Origin: Pseudoalteromonas sp. H105
Lineage (GTDB): Bacteria > Pseudomonadota > Gammaproteobacteria > Enterobacterales > Alteromonadaceae
Reading direction: 5' to 3'
Assembly (NCBI RefSeq): GCF_001469215.1
Contig: NZ_LOFH01000005.1
Location: 124,001 to 188,000 of the forward strand
DNA: 64,000 bases
A program made the position numbers and the translations under genes. Positions 56,501 to 64,000 of this stretch are shown in pieces. Numbering within the stretch: position 1 is the first letter of the stretch; every line of letters starts with the position of its first letter. A model generated the notes under the pieces. It did not search any database. It was not told where the DNA came from and saw only the letters and a list, made by a program, of their open reading frames with translations.

Positions 56501-56839
56501 TTAATGCTCTTCATTAACGATGTTGAGATTGTATTTCGGTATTTCAACCACGAGGTCTTCATCTTTAATGATTGCTTGGCAACCAAGACGAGACTCAGGC
56601 TCTAAGCCCCACGCTTTATCTAGCATATCATCTTCTAGATCGTCACTTTCATCTAGCGAGTCAAAACCTTCACGAATGACTAAGTGGCACGTTGTACACG
56701 CACATGATTTTTCACATGCATGAGGAATACTAATCCCATTTTTTAATGCAACATCTAATACTGTCTCACCCGTAGGTGCTTCAATTGCGGCGCCGTCAGG
56801 ACATAATTCCGGATGGGGAAGAAAAATAATTTGTGGCAT
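56501..56839 (-). CDS. fdx: [2Fe-2S] ferredoxin of the isc system
   Basis: A 112-residue adrenodoxin-type ferredoxin that donates electrons in Fe-S assembly. The cluster ligands are in ACEKSCACTTCHL and the later LGCQAII. An acidic stretch (DESDDLEDDM) matches the ISC ferredoxin type. Last gene of the isc operon. Confidence 0.96.
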   Translation of the reverse strand: MPQIIFLPHPELCPDGAAIEAPTGETVLDVALKNGISIPHACEKSCACTTCHLVIREGFDSLDESDDLEDDMLDKAWGLEPESRLGCQAIIKDEDLVVEIPKYNLNIVNEEH

Positions 56840-56849
56840 TCTAACCTCT

Positions 56850-58712
56850 TTAAACGTTGTCTACTGACTGCCCTTGCAGTGCTTTTTTAATCGATGCATC
56901 CATTCTTCTTTCAGCGAATACGCTACTAGCGTTATCTACTTTTTCAATGGCTGCTTTTATATCACTTGGCTCAACGGCTGTCTCACGGATAGCAGCAAGC
57001 GCTGCAATTTCAGTTTTTAACACACCCAGTTCTGTTTCATCAAGCAATTGACTATCTGTTGCCAGTGATGCATCAAGGGCTTCAATAACACGCAATGCCT
57101 CTACTTGTTGCTCTTTAAGCATACGCGCTTGCATATCACCTTTAGCATTTGTCATTGACTCTTTTAGCATATTGGCAACTTGGTCGTCAGATAAACCAAA
57201 TGACGGTTTCACTTGAATATCAGCTTGAACACCCGTTGATTTTTCCATTGCTGACACACTGAGTAAGCCATCGGCATCTACTTTAAATGTTACACGAATA
57301 TGTGCGGCACCCGCAGCCATCGGTGGAATACCTTTTAAACTAAATTTAGCGAGTGAACGGCAATCATCAACCAGTTCACGCTCACCTTGGAGCACATGTA
57401 AAGACATCGCGGTTTGGCCGTCTTTAAATGTTGTAAACTCTTGTGCGCGAGCAACAGGGATAGTGGTATTGCGTGGAATAATTTTTTCAACCAATCCACC
57501 CATTGTTTCTAACCCTAGTGACAAAGGCAATACATCAAGTAATAACATGTCTGAATCAGGCTTATTGCCAACCAATACATCAGCTTGCAATGCAGCGCCT
57601 AGAGCCACAACACGGTCGGGATCAATCGATGTAAGTGGTTCTTTACTAAAAAACTCGGCGACTTGGTTCCGCACGATTGGCATACGCGTAGATCCACCAA
57701 CCATCACTACTTGTAGAACGTCGTCATTCTCAATGCCTGCATCCTTCACAGCACGACGACAAGAACGCAGTGTTTTTTTAACAAGCGGCACGGCGAGTTC
57801 TTCAAACTTTTCACGAGTGACTTCAACCATGTGTTTTTCGTCGTCAAACTCAAGCCCAACGTTAACTTTTGCGTATTGGCTCAACGCTTCTTTACAGGCT
57901 TTAGCCTTATTGATGAATAAACGAAGTACCGATGGCGATAAGTTCATTACCCCGGTTTCACGCTTAAAGTAATCGACTAGTAAGGAATCAAAATCATCGC
58001 CACCTAAACTTGAATCACCACCGGTTGCAAGTACTTCAAAGACACCTTGATTTAAACGCAAAACCGAAATATCAAATGTGCCTCCCCCTAAGTCGTAAAC
58101 CGCGATGATACCTTCTTGACCTGAATCTAAGCCATAAGCAACCGCTGCCGCAGTTGGCTCATTCAATAAGCGAAGCACTTTTATACCAGCCAGTTCAGCT
58201 GCATCTTTTGTACTTTGACGTTGAGCATCGTCAAAATAAGCGGGCACAGTAATCACCGCACCTAAAATATCTTGACCAGCGAAGCTCTCTTCGGCGCGTT
58301 GTTTTAACGCGATTAAAATATCACTTGAGGCTGTAACAGGGCTTATTTTCCCTGCCGCTGTTTTGATTGCCAACGCCCCATCATGCTCACAAAAATCATA
58401 CGGTAATTGACCATAGCTTTGTTGTATTTCTGCTTGGGTTTTACCTAAAAAGCGTTTCACAGAGATCAGTGTGTTTGCAGGATCTTGCGTCGCGGCTTGT
58501 GCGGCTTGCTCACCAACGGTTGTGCTATCCGCTTGATAGCGGACCACAGACGGTAACATGGCTGCACCACTTATATCTGTTAAAGTGCGTGCTTCGCCAC
58601 TTTGCACCGTTGCCACTAAAGAATTGGTTGTGCCTAGGTCAATCCCTATGGCTAGCTTATGTTCATGTGGTGCCGCGCTCTGCCCCGGCTCAGCAATTTG
58701 CAATAATGCCAT
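56850..58712 (-). CDS. hscA: HscA, Hsp70-type Fe-S chaperone
   Basis: A 620-residue DnaK-like ATPase that works with HscB to release the cluster from IscU. ATPase domain opens [17 protein letters not shown], with [21 protein letters not shown] phosphate loops ([19 protein letters not shown]), and the substrate domain follows from about residue 390. Spaced 11 bases upstream of fdx. Confidence 0.96.
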   Translation of the reverse strand: MALLQIAEPGQSAAPHEHKLAIGIDLGTTNSLVATVQSGEARTLTDISGAAMLPSVVRYQADSTTVGEQAAQAATQDPANTLISVKRFLGKTQAEIQQSYGQLPYDFCEHDGALAIKTAAGKISPVTASSDILIALKQRAEESFAGQDILGAVITVPAYFDDAQRQSTKDAAELAGIKVLRLLNEPTAAAVAYGLDSGQEGIIAVYDLGGGTFDISVLRLNQGVFEVLATGGDSSLGGDDFDSLLVDYFKRETGVMNLSPSVLRLFINKAKACKEALSQYAKVNVGLEFDDEKHMVEVTREKFEELAVPLVKKTLRSCRRAVKDAGIENDDVLQVVMVGGSTRMPIVRNQVAEFFSKEPLTSIDPDRVVALGAALQADVLVGNKPDSDMLLLDVLPLSLGLETMGGLVEKIIPRNTTIPVARAQEFTTFKDGQTAMSLHVLQGERELVDDCRSLAKFSLKGIPPMAAGAAHIRVTFKVDADGLLSVSAMEKSTGVQADIQVKPSFGLSDDQVANMLKESMTNAKGDMQARMLKEQQVEALRVIEALDASLATDSQLLDETELGVLKTEIAALAAIRETAVEPSDIKAAIEKVDNASSVFAERRMDASIKKALQGQSVDNV

Positions 58713-58760
58713 AATGATCTTTAACTCGCTTTTACTTACTTTAATACGTAAGTTAAAAAA

Positions 58761-59294
58761 TTAATCGTCGAATAAACTGTCTTCAATACGCTCTAGTTCA
58801 TCACGTAATTTATAAACAAACTTAAGTTTGCGTATGTTATCTGCTGCTTGCTGCCATTGTTGCTCATCAGCACTTGCCAATTGCACTGCTAGTTGTGCGC
58901 TGTATTGGCCATCGAGTTGCTTTATTTGCTGTTCAAACTGTCCAATCGCTGCATCTGGACCGCTACTTGAACTTAATTCTTCAAGCTCTTCACGTAGTTC
59001 CATTTGTTGCATTAAAAACAGCGGATCTTGCAACGTTTGTTGCTCAGCGCGAATATCAACACCGAGTTCACTCAGCATATATTCAGCACGTTTAACTGGG
59101 TGCTTAAGCGTCTGCAATGCATCATTAATCTCTGCAGCATTTTGTACCGCTAATAATTTATCGCGGCTGCTACTGTTTGCATGGCGATCAGGGTGGACGG
59201 CACGTTGCAAGTCCAGGTAGTTTTTGTTGACTGTTGCCAAATCTATTTGGTAATCAACAGGTATAGCAAACAACTCAAAATAGCGCATCATCAA
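58761..59294 (-). CDS. hscB: HscB, J-domain co-chaperone
   Basis: A 177-residue protein with an N-terminal J domain carrying HPDRHANSS (HPD motif near residue 35) and a C-terminal coiled-coil helix bundle that binds IscU. The start MMMRYFELF has three consecutive Met; the second or third may be the true one. Confidence 0.95.
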   Translation of the reverse strand: MMMRYFELFAIPVDYQIDLATVNKNYLDLQRAVHPDRHANSSSRDKLLAVQNAAEINDALQTLKHPVKRAEYMLSELGVDIRAEQQTLQDPLFLMQQMELREELEELSSSSGPDAAIGQFEQQIKQLDGQYSAQLAVQLASADEQQWQQAADNIRKLKFVYKLRDELERIEDSLFDD

Positions 59295-59318
59295 ACCATA
59301 TAAATTTCAGATAGAACA

Positions 59319-59340
59319 AAGCCCTACAGGTGCAGGGCTT
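59319..59340 (-). other. Intercistronic hairpin between iscA and hscB
   Basis: AAGCCCT and AGGGCTT form a 7-bp stem around an 8-base loop, about 25 bases after the iscA stop. T-run is weak, so it could be a partial terminator or an mRNA-processing/stability hairpin that sets chaperone levels below the assembly proteins. Confidence 0.6.
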
Positions 59341-59363
59341 AAGAAAACAATTACGTTGCGAAT

Positions 59364-59687
59364 TTAAACTGTGAAACTTTCACCACAACCACACTCATCA
59401 GCTTGGTTAGGGTTAATAAACTTAAACCCTTCATTCAACCCTTCTTTGGTGTAATCTAGTTCAGTGCCATCAATGTACACTAGGCTTTTAGCATCGACGA
59501 TAACTTTAACCCCTTGGGATTCAAACACTTCGTCGCCTTCAGATAAATCGTCAACAAATTCAAGAACATAAGCAAGACCTGAACAGCCCGTCGTTTTAAT
59601 GCCTACGCGAAGGCCTAGACCTTTTCCGCGATTTGCTAAAAATGATTCTACGCGGTTTGCTGCCGCATCTGTCAATGTCACTGCCAT
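59364..59687 (-). CDS. iscA: IscA, A-type Fe-S carrier
   Basis: A 107-residue A-type carrier with the three ligand cysteines: one in TTGCSGLAY and two in ECGCGESF at the C-terminus. Follows iscU by 9 bases. Confidence 0.97.
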   Translation of the reverse strand: MAVTLTDAAANRVESFLANRGKGLGLRVGIKTTGCSGLAYVLEFVDDLSEGDEVFESQGVKVIVDAKSLVYIDGTELDYTKEGLNEGFKFINPNQADECGCGESFTV

Positions 59688-59696
59688 GAGTATCTC

Positions 59697-60080
59697 TTAC
59701 TTCGCTTGTTTACTTTTGTAATCTGCAATTGCTGCTTGGATTGCGTCTTCGGCTAAAATCGAACAGTGAATTTTCACTGGTGGTAACTCAAGCTCTGCAC
59801 TGATATCAGTGTTTTTGATAGTTGACGCTTCGTCTAACGTTTTGCCTTTAACCCACTCTGTTACCAGTGATGAAGAGGCAATTGCACTACCACAACCATA
59901 TGTTTTGAATTTAGCATCTTCAATTACACCAGTGTCAGATACTTTAATTTGCAGCTTCATCACGTCACCACATGCTGGTGCGCCGACCATTCCTGTTGCT
60001 ACTGATGGATCGTTTTTGTCTAAAACACCTACATTACGTGGGTTTTCAACATGATCAATTACTTTATCACTATACGCCAT
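59697..60080 (-). CDS. iscU: IscU, Fe-S scaffold protein
   Basis: A 127-residue scaffold. The ligand cysteines are in VGAPACGDVMKL, KTYGCGSAIASS and VKIHCSILAEDAI; LPPVK near the C-terminus is the HscA-recognition motif. Confidence 0.98.
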   Translation of the reverse strand: MAYSDKVIDHVENPRNVGVLDKNDPSVATGMVGAPACGDVMKLQIKVSDTGVIEDAKFKTYGCGSAIASSSLVTEWVKGKTLDEASTIKNTDISAELELPPVKIHCSILAEDAIQAAIADYKSKQAK

Positions 60081-60120
60081 TACTCTATCCTCACTACCTG
60101 CTAGCGGATGTGCACATCAA

Positions 60121-61338
60121 TTAATGATGTGCCCACTCAACTGAATCTAAATCAATACCTTCCTGATGCATTTCCCACAAAGGAGACATTTCACGTAAGC
60201 GACCGATAGAGCTCTTCATTAAATTGACGGTATAATCAATCTCTTCTTCGGTTGTGAAGCGGCCAATACTAAAACGAATTGAGCTATGTGCTAATTCATC
60301 GTTACGGCCAAGCGCACGTAGTACATAAGAAGGCTCTAAACTTGCTGATGTACAGGCAGAACCTGACGATACAGCAATGTCTTTTACAGCCATTAATAAC
60401 GATTCACCTTCAACAAAGTTGAAGCTGATGTTAACAATTCCTGGTACTGATTGGTCTTGCGCACCATTGAAGTACACTTCATCCATATCAGCCATAATGC
60501 CATCAATTAAACGCTTACGTAGCGCGCTGATGTGAGCATAATCTTTTTCAAAATCTTGTTTTGCAATTCTAAAAGCAGCACCCATGCCAACGAGCTGGTG
60601 AGTGGCAAGAGTACCAGAACGCATACCACGTTCATGGCCGCCACCGTGCATTTGTGCTTCAAGGCGAGCACGTGGTTTACGACGAACGTACAACGCACCA
60701 ATACCTTTAGGGCCATATGCTTTGTGTGCAGAGAACGACATAAAATCAACTTTAAGCTGTTGAATATCGATTAATACTTTACCTGCACTTTGTGCTGCAT
60801 CAACGTGGAACATGATTTTGCGTTCGCGGCACATTTCGCCGATTGTCGCGATATCTTGAATCACACCTAGCTCGTTATTCACGTGCATAATGCTCACTAA
60901 TACGGTGTCTTCACGCATTGTTTGTTCAAGCTTTTTAAGATCAAGAAGGCCGTTTTCTTCAACGTCCATATAGGTCACTTCAAACCCTTGACGTTCAAGT
61001 TCACGACATGTGTCGATAACAGCTTTATGCTCAGTTTTAGCGGTAATGACATGCTTACCTTTCTTTTTATAAAACTGTGCAGCTCCCTTAATCGCTAGGT
61101 TATTTGATTCAGTCGCACCCGAGGTGAAAACAATTTCACGTGGATCTGCGTTAATGAGATCAGCAATATCAGTTCGCGCCTGATCAATTGCTTCTTCAGC
61201 TTGCCAACCAAAACGGTGTGAACGTGATGCAGGGTTACCAAAATTGCCATCCATTGTTAGGCATTGCATCATTTCATTTGCAACACGCTCGTCAACTGGC
61301 GTGGTTGCTGCGTAATCTAAATAAATCGGTAACTTCAT
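60121..61338 (-). CDS. iscS: IscS cysteine desulfurase
   Basis: A 405-residue PLP enzyme that supplies sulfur for Fe-S clusters and tRNA thiolation. The PLP lysine is in [13 protein letters not shown] and the persulfide Cys in [15 protein letters not shown] longer frame begins 7 codons upstream, but the GGAGA ribosome-binding site and family alignment place the start at [12 protein letters not shown]. Confidence 0.97.
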   Translation of the reverse strand: MKLPIYLDYAATTPVDERVANEMMQCLTMDGNFGNPASRSHRFGWQAEEAIDQARTDIADLINADPREIVFTSGATESNNLAIKGAAQFYKKKGKHVITAKTEHKAVIDTCRELERQGFEVTYMDVEENGLLDLKKLEQTMREDTVLVSIMHVNNELGVIQDIATIGEMCRERKIMFHVDAAQSAGKVLIDIQQLKVDFMSFSAHKAYGPKGIGALYVRRKPRARLEAQMHGGGHERGMRSGTLATHQLVGMGAAFRIAKQDFEKDYAHISALRKRLIDGIMADMDEVYFNGAQDQSVPGIVNISFNFVEGESLLMAVKDIAVSSGSACTSASLEPSYVLRALGRNDELAHSSIRFSIGRFTTEEEIDYTVNLMKSSIGRLREMSPLWEMHQEGIDLDSVEWAHH

Positions 61339-61360
61339 TTCTATCTCCGCTGGAGCCAAC

Positions 61361-61852
61361 TTAAAGTTGACAGCTTACTTGAATATTTTCCAATTGCTTA
61401 ATTGCATTGTTAACGCTGTTATCTTGGCGAGATGCTACTTCTTTCACATCTGATTTTTCCACCAATTCAGCAAGGGTAATACCATTTAAAAAGTCTTCAA
61501 TCCGCGTGCTTAAATCGGACCACAATGTATGTGTTAAACAACGCATACCACTTTGGCATCCGCCTGTTGCGCCATGGCAACGTGTAGCATCAACAGATTC
61601 GTCGACGGCATTAATTACATCGCCGACTGAAATTGTGCTTGAATCACGCCCCAGTAAATAACCACCACCAGGACCACGCACTGAGCTCACTAAACCATTC
61701 TTACGTAAACGGGCAAATAATTGCTCAAGATATGACAAAGAAATTTCTTGTCGTTCTGAAATATCGGCTAGGGGGACTGCACCTACGTTAGTATGTAACG
61801 CAACATCGAGCATAGCTGTTACGGCATATCTGCCTTTTGATGTTAACTTCAT
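61361..61852 (-). CDS. iscR: IscR, Fe-S-sensing Rrf2 repressor
   Basis: A 163-residue Rrf2-family regulator. N-terminal winged helix ([20 protein letters not shown]) and the cluster cysteines in [15 protein letters not shown]. With a [2Fe-2S] cluster it represses its own operon. Start is at the family-conserved MKLTSKGRY after a GGGGCT ribosome-binding site; the frame extends 5 codons further upstream. Confidence 0.97.
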   Translation of the reverse strand: MKLTSKGRYAVTAMLDVALHTNVGAVPLADISERQEISLSYLEQLFARLRKNGLVSSVRGPGGGYLLGRDSSTISVGDVINAVDESVDATRCHGATGGCQSGMRCLTHTLWSDLSTRIEDFLNGITLAELVEKSDVKEVASRQDNSVNNAIKQLENIQVSCQL

Positions 61853-61877
61853 AGAGCCCCCGCACAAAAGAGTGCAA

Positions 61878-61905
61878 ATTTTAATTACCAGAGTAAAATA
61901 GTCAA
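61878..61905 (-). promoter_or_regulatory. iscR promoter overlapping an IscR box
   Basis: On the minus strand TTGACT (61905-61900), a 16-base spacer and TAAAAT (61883-61878), just upstream of iscR. The -35 lies inside IscR box 1, so bound IscR would block polymerase. Confidence 0.7.
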
Positions 61906-61909
61906 GTAT
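61885..61909 (-). promoter_or_regulatory. IscR type-1 box 1
   Basis: A 25-base site with ATACTTGACT left arm and an ACTCTGGTAA right arm, matching the type-1 IscR consensus (ATAxxxGACT ... AGTCxxxTAT) with drift in the right arm. Confidence 0.85.
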
Positions 61910-61968
61910 TATATTGACCCAGATTTGACGCTGTAGCCATTAACCTAAAGCGATTCTAAAACACTTTA

Positions 61969-61993
61969 ATACCCGACCTTTTTAGTCAAGTAT
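61969..61993 (-). promoter_or_regulatory. IscR type-1 box 2
   Basis: Same layout: left arm ATACTTGACT, right arm GGTCGGGTAT, the best match to the consensus right arm. About 85 bases upstream of box 1. Confidence 0.85.
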
Positions 61994-62006
61994 TGGTGTA
62001 TTGTAA

Positions 62007-62031
62007 TTACCTGAGTAATTTAGTCAAGTAT
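62007..62031 (-). promoter_or_regulatory. IscR type-1 box 3
   Basis: Left arm ATACTTGACT, right arm ACTCAGGTAA, 38 bases from box 2 and just downstream of the trmJ stop. All three boxes are in the same orientation and share an identical left arm. Confidence 0.82.
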
Positions 62032-62048
62032 TAGCTTATAACTTTCGC

Positions 62049-62774
62049 TTATTTTATAGACTTATTTATTGACGTTAAAATGCCGCGCAAAATATTCATT
62101 TCAGCGTCTTCTGGGCGTGCACGATTAAATAAGCGGCGTAGCTTTGTCATAACCAAACCGGGGTGTTGTTTGATAATAAAGCCGGTATTGTGGAGCGTTT
62201 CTTCAAGGTGATCGTAAAACAGCTCTGTTTGCTTTGAGCTTGGGTAGACCGTTTCATCTTCTTCAACCACTTTTTTAGGCTGTTGGTTTAAAAATGCCAT
62301 ACGCGTTTCATAACACAGGGTTTGAACCGCCATGGCTAAATTCAGTGAGCTATATTCTGGATTAGCAGGGATACAGACATGGTAATTACATAATTGTAAT
62401 TCTTCATTCGTTAAGCCACTATTTTCACGACCAAAAACTAACGCCACAGGCCCATTAACAGCCTCATCAACTAGTTTTTCACCACATTCTCGTGGCTCAA
62501 CCATAGGCCAAGAAAGTGTACGCGAGCGCGCACTGGTACCAATGGTAAGCGCACAATCAGCAATAGCATCCGCAACGGTATCGACAATCACCGCATTACC
62601 GAGTACATCCGATGCACCCGCTGCCAGCGCACTAGCGTGACTATCAACTTCACACGCTGGGTCAACCAAATAAAGCTTTGATAAGCCCATGGTTTTCATT
62701 GCACGTGCTGCAGAACCAATATTACCTGAATGCGAGGTGTTTACTAAAACAATACGGATGTCATCTAAGATCAT
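62049..62774 (-). CDS. trmJ: TrmJ tRNA Cm32/Um32 methyltransferase
   Basis: A 241-residue SpoU-class SAM-dependent methyltransferase acting on the 2'-O of tRNA position 32. Characteristic pieces: [35 protein letters not shown] and the knot segment [17 protein letters not shown]. Start chosen at [11 protein letters not shown], as in homologues. Upstream of iscR on the same strand, the usual gammaproteobacterial order. Confidence 0.93.
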   Translation of the reverse strand: MILDDIRIVLVNTSHSGNIGSAARAMKTMGLSKLYLVDPACEVDSHASALAAGASDVLGNAVIVDTVADAIADCALTIGTSARSRTLSWPMVEPRECGEKLVDEAVNGPVALVFGRENSGLTNEELQLCNYHVCIPANPEYSSLNLAMAVQTLCYETRMAFLNQQPKKVVEEDETVYPSSKQTELFYDHLEETLHNTGFIIKQHPGLVMTKLRRLFNRARPEDAEMNILRGILTSINKSIK

Positions 62775-62849
62775 TGCGGTGTTACTTAACTCATACAAAA
62801 AATTGGTGGGAATTGTAGCATGTATATTAGTTGTAAGCGATAAGCTGCG

Positions 62850-62953
62850 TAGGTTCTAGGTTCTAGGTTCTAGGTTCTAGGTTCTAGGTTCTAGGTTCTA
62901 GGTTCTAGGTTCTAGGTTCTAGGTTCTAGGTTCTAGGTTCTAGGTTCTAGGTT
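62850..62953. repeat. Heptamer tandem array (TAGGTTC), about 14.9 copies
   Basis: Fourteen full TAGGTTC copies and a partial one, in the divergent gap between trmJ and suhB. Same unit and orientation as at 2843 and 34012. Confidence 0.97.
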
Positions 62954-63059
62954 AATCACAAATTTTTTGTTTAAGCTGGCATTACAAATTTTTTATGTAC
63001 TTTTTACCTTGCAACTCATACCAGTACAAAAAACACTCAGAACTATTTGGGGTTTGGTG

Positions 63060-63087
63060 TTTACTTTGTGTCAAAAGTCGCTAGAAT
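63060..63087 (+). promoter_or_regulatory. Candidate suhB promoter
   Basis: TTTACT (63060-63065), a 16-base spacer and TAGAAT (63082-63087), 51 bases before the suhB ATG. Plausible sigma-70 match, not tested. Confidence 0.5.
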
Positions 63088-63137
63088 ACGCCAGCTTAAA
63101 ATATATAAACGTTCTTTTACAACCCAAAGGTAAAACC

Positions 63138-63941
63138 ATGCATCCAATGTTAAACATTGCGGTTCGCGCTGCGCGTAACGCAGGCAAACTTTTACTTCGC
63201 GCAAGTGAAGATTTATCAAAAGTTGAAGTGCAACAAAAAGGCACTAACGACTTAGTAACAAATATTGATAAAGAAGCTGAAGCCGTAATCCGTGACACTA
63301 TTTTACAGTCTTACCCGACTCACTCTATCGTGGGTGAAGAATTAGGTGAGCACAAAGGCAAGGATGCAGATTACCAATGGATTGTAGATCCTATTGATGG
63401 CACAACTAACTTCATCAAGGGTCTTCCTCATTTTGCGATCTCTATCGCGCTTAAAGTTAAAGGTCGTTTGGACCAATCTGTTATTTATGATCCTATCCGT
63501 GGCGAGCTTTTCACAGCTTCACGTGGTCAAGGCGCACAGCTTAACAGTAAACGTCTTCGCGTAAGCAAAACAACGGTTCTTGCGGGCACTGTACTTGCTA
63601 CTGGCTTCCCATATAAAAACAAACACCACATGGATGCATACACTGAAGCATTCAAAGCATTGTTTGTTCACACTGCTGATATTCGTCGTGCAGGTTGTAC
63701 AGCGTTAGATATGGCATATGTTGCAGCAGGTCGCGTTGATGGTTTCTTTGAAATTGGTTTAAAACCTTGGCACAGCGCTGCAGGTGAACTTATGGTTAAA
63801 GAAGCGGGCGGTATGGTTGTTGATTTCGCTGGCGGTAATAACTATAACCAAAGTGGTAACCTTATCTGTGGTGCTCCAAAACTGACACAAGCGATTATTC
63901 GTGAGATTCGTCCAGTTTTAACTGAATCATTACTTCGCTAA
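63138..63941 (+). CDS. suhB: SuhB-family inositol-phosphatase-like protein, altered metal site
   Basis: A 267-residue protein of the IMPase family, same length as E. coli SuhB, which also acts with NusA in rRNA antitermination. MHPMLNIAVRAARNAGK start with an AAAGG ribosome-binding site fixes 63138; a longer frame from 62967 is not supported. GEELGEH, VDPIDGTTNF and IRRAGCTALDMAYVAAGRVDG are present. The WD motif that usually supplies a metal/substrate Asp reads WHSAAGEL, with CAC for His at codon 212. The catalytic activity may therefore be reduced; the antitermination role could remain. Confidence 0.93.
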   Translation: MHPMLNIAVRAARNAGKLLLRASEDLSKVEVQQKGTNDLVTNIDKEAEAVIRDTILQSYPTHSIVGEELGEHKGKDADYQWIVDPIDGTTNFIKGLPHFAISIALKVKGRLDQSVIYDPIRGELFTASRGQGAQLNSKRLRVSKTTVLAGTVLATGFPYKNKHHMDAYTEAFKALFVHTADIRRAGCTALDMAYVAAGRVDGFFEIGLKPWHSAAGELMVKEAGGMVVDFAGGNNYNQSGNLICGAPKLTQAIIREIRPVLTESLLR

Positions 63942-63958
63942 ACTTAGCGTCAAGTAAG

Positions 63959-63983
63959 AAAAAGGAGCGTAGGCTCCTTTTTT
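63959..63983 (+). terminator. Terminator downstream of suhB
   Basis: AAAAAGGAGC-GTAG-GCTCCTTTTTT, a GC stem flanked by A- and T-runs, about 20 bases after the suhB stop. Confidence 0.9.
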
Positions 63984-64000
63984 ATTGTGCGAAATACGGA

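Noticed and set aside
62967..63137. 57-residue N-terminal extension of SuhB
   Set aside because: The E. coli-like start MHPMLNIAVRAAR and its ribosome-binding site lie at 63138, and the candidate promoter is inside the extension.

Overview
The window looks like a chromosomal segment of a marine gammaproteobacterium, most likely Pseudoalteromonas or a close relative in the Alteromonadales. The pointers are the dciA-secA pair, the isc operon with trmJ and suhB, the NagP/GH20 chitin-sugar pair with LacI-type operators, overall AT-richness, and gaps filled with REP elements, heptamer arrays and a 162-bp MITE-like repeat. Genus is inferred from gene order and protein resemblance; no search was run.

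Layout. 1-2503: secA (C-terminus off the window), then dciA. 3477-4512: a 90-bp REP/BIME array with a broken REP-associated transposase inside it. 4572-5942: a beta-CASP RNA-processing metallo-hydrolase. 6062-10063: a large unknown lipoprotein and a YjbH-type outer-membrane protein, both next to the polysaccharide genes. 10439-31840: first polysaccharide locus, read leftwards as wza-wzb-wzc, then a complete-looking legionaminic-acid pathway (LegB, LegC, LegG, LegI, LegH-like, PtmE, LegF), glycosyltransferases, Wzy, a flippase, a PglC-type initiating transferase, an ATP-grasp ligase with an alanine racemase, and a WbpM/PglF-like dehydratase. 32073-33239: a separate UDP-glucose dehydrogenase. 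33240-34388: 1.15 kb of non-coding DNA with an 82-bp minisatellite and a TAGGTTC heptamer array. 34389-47328: second polysaccharide locus, read leftwards as a large SLBB export protein, initiating transferase, Wzz, Wzy, glycosyltransferase, pyruvyl transferase, Wzx, two GT2 enzymes, a TagD-like cytidylyltransferase with an SDR, and RfaH. 47455-49300: DUF481 outer-membrane protein and MscS. 49574-49650: tRNA-His. 49651-50443: non-coding, with two MITE-like copies and a REP pair. 50444-54625: NagP and GH20 hexosaminidase, each with a palindromic operator. 54916-56343: aldehyde dehydrogenase. 56501-61852: isc operon (iscR-iscS-iscU-iscA-hscB-hscA-fdx, read leftwards) behind three IscR-type boxes. 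62049-63941: trmJ and, divergently, suhB.

How it works together. The two polysaccharide loci each carry an initiating phosphoglycosyltransferase, a flippase, a polymerase, a chain-length or kinase protein and an export protein, so the strain may make two Wzx/Wzy-type surface glycans, with RfaH between them as a likely elongation factor for both. The first locus probably makes a CMP-legionaminic-acid-containing capsule that may carry a D-alanyl amide (alanine racemase plus ATP-grasp). The non-coding DNA is unusually repeat-rich: two unrelated 7-bp tandem families, one 82-bp family, a GTAG-headed REP family and a foldable 162-bp element.
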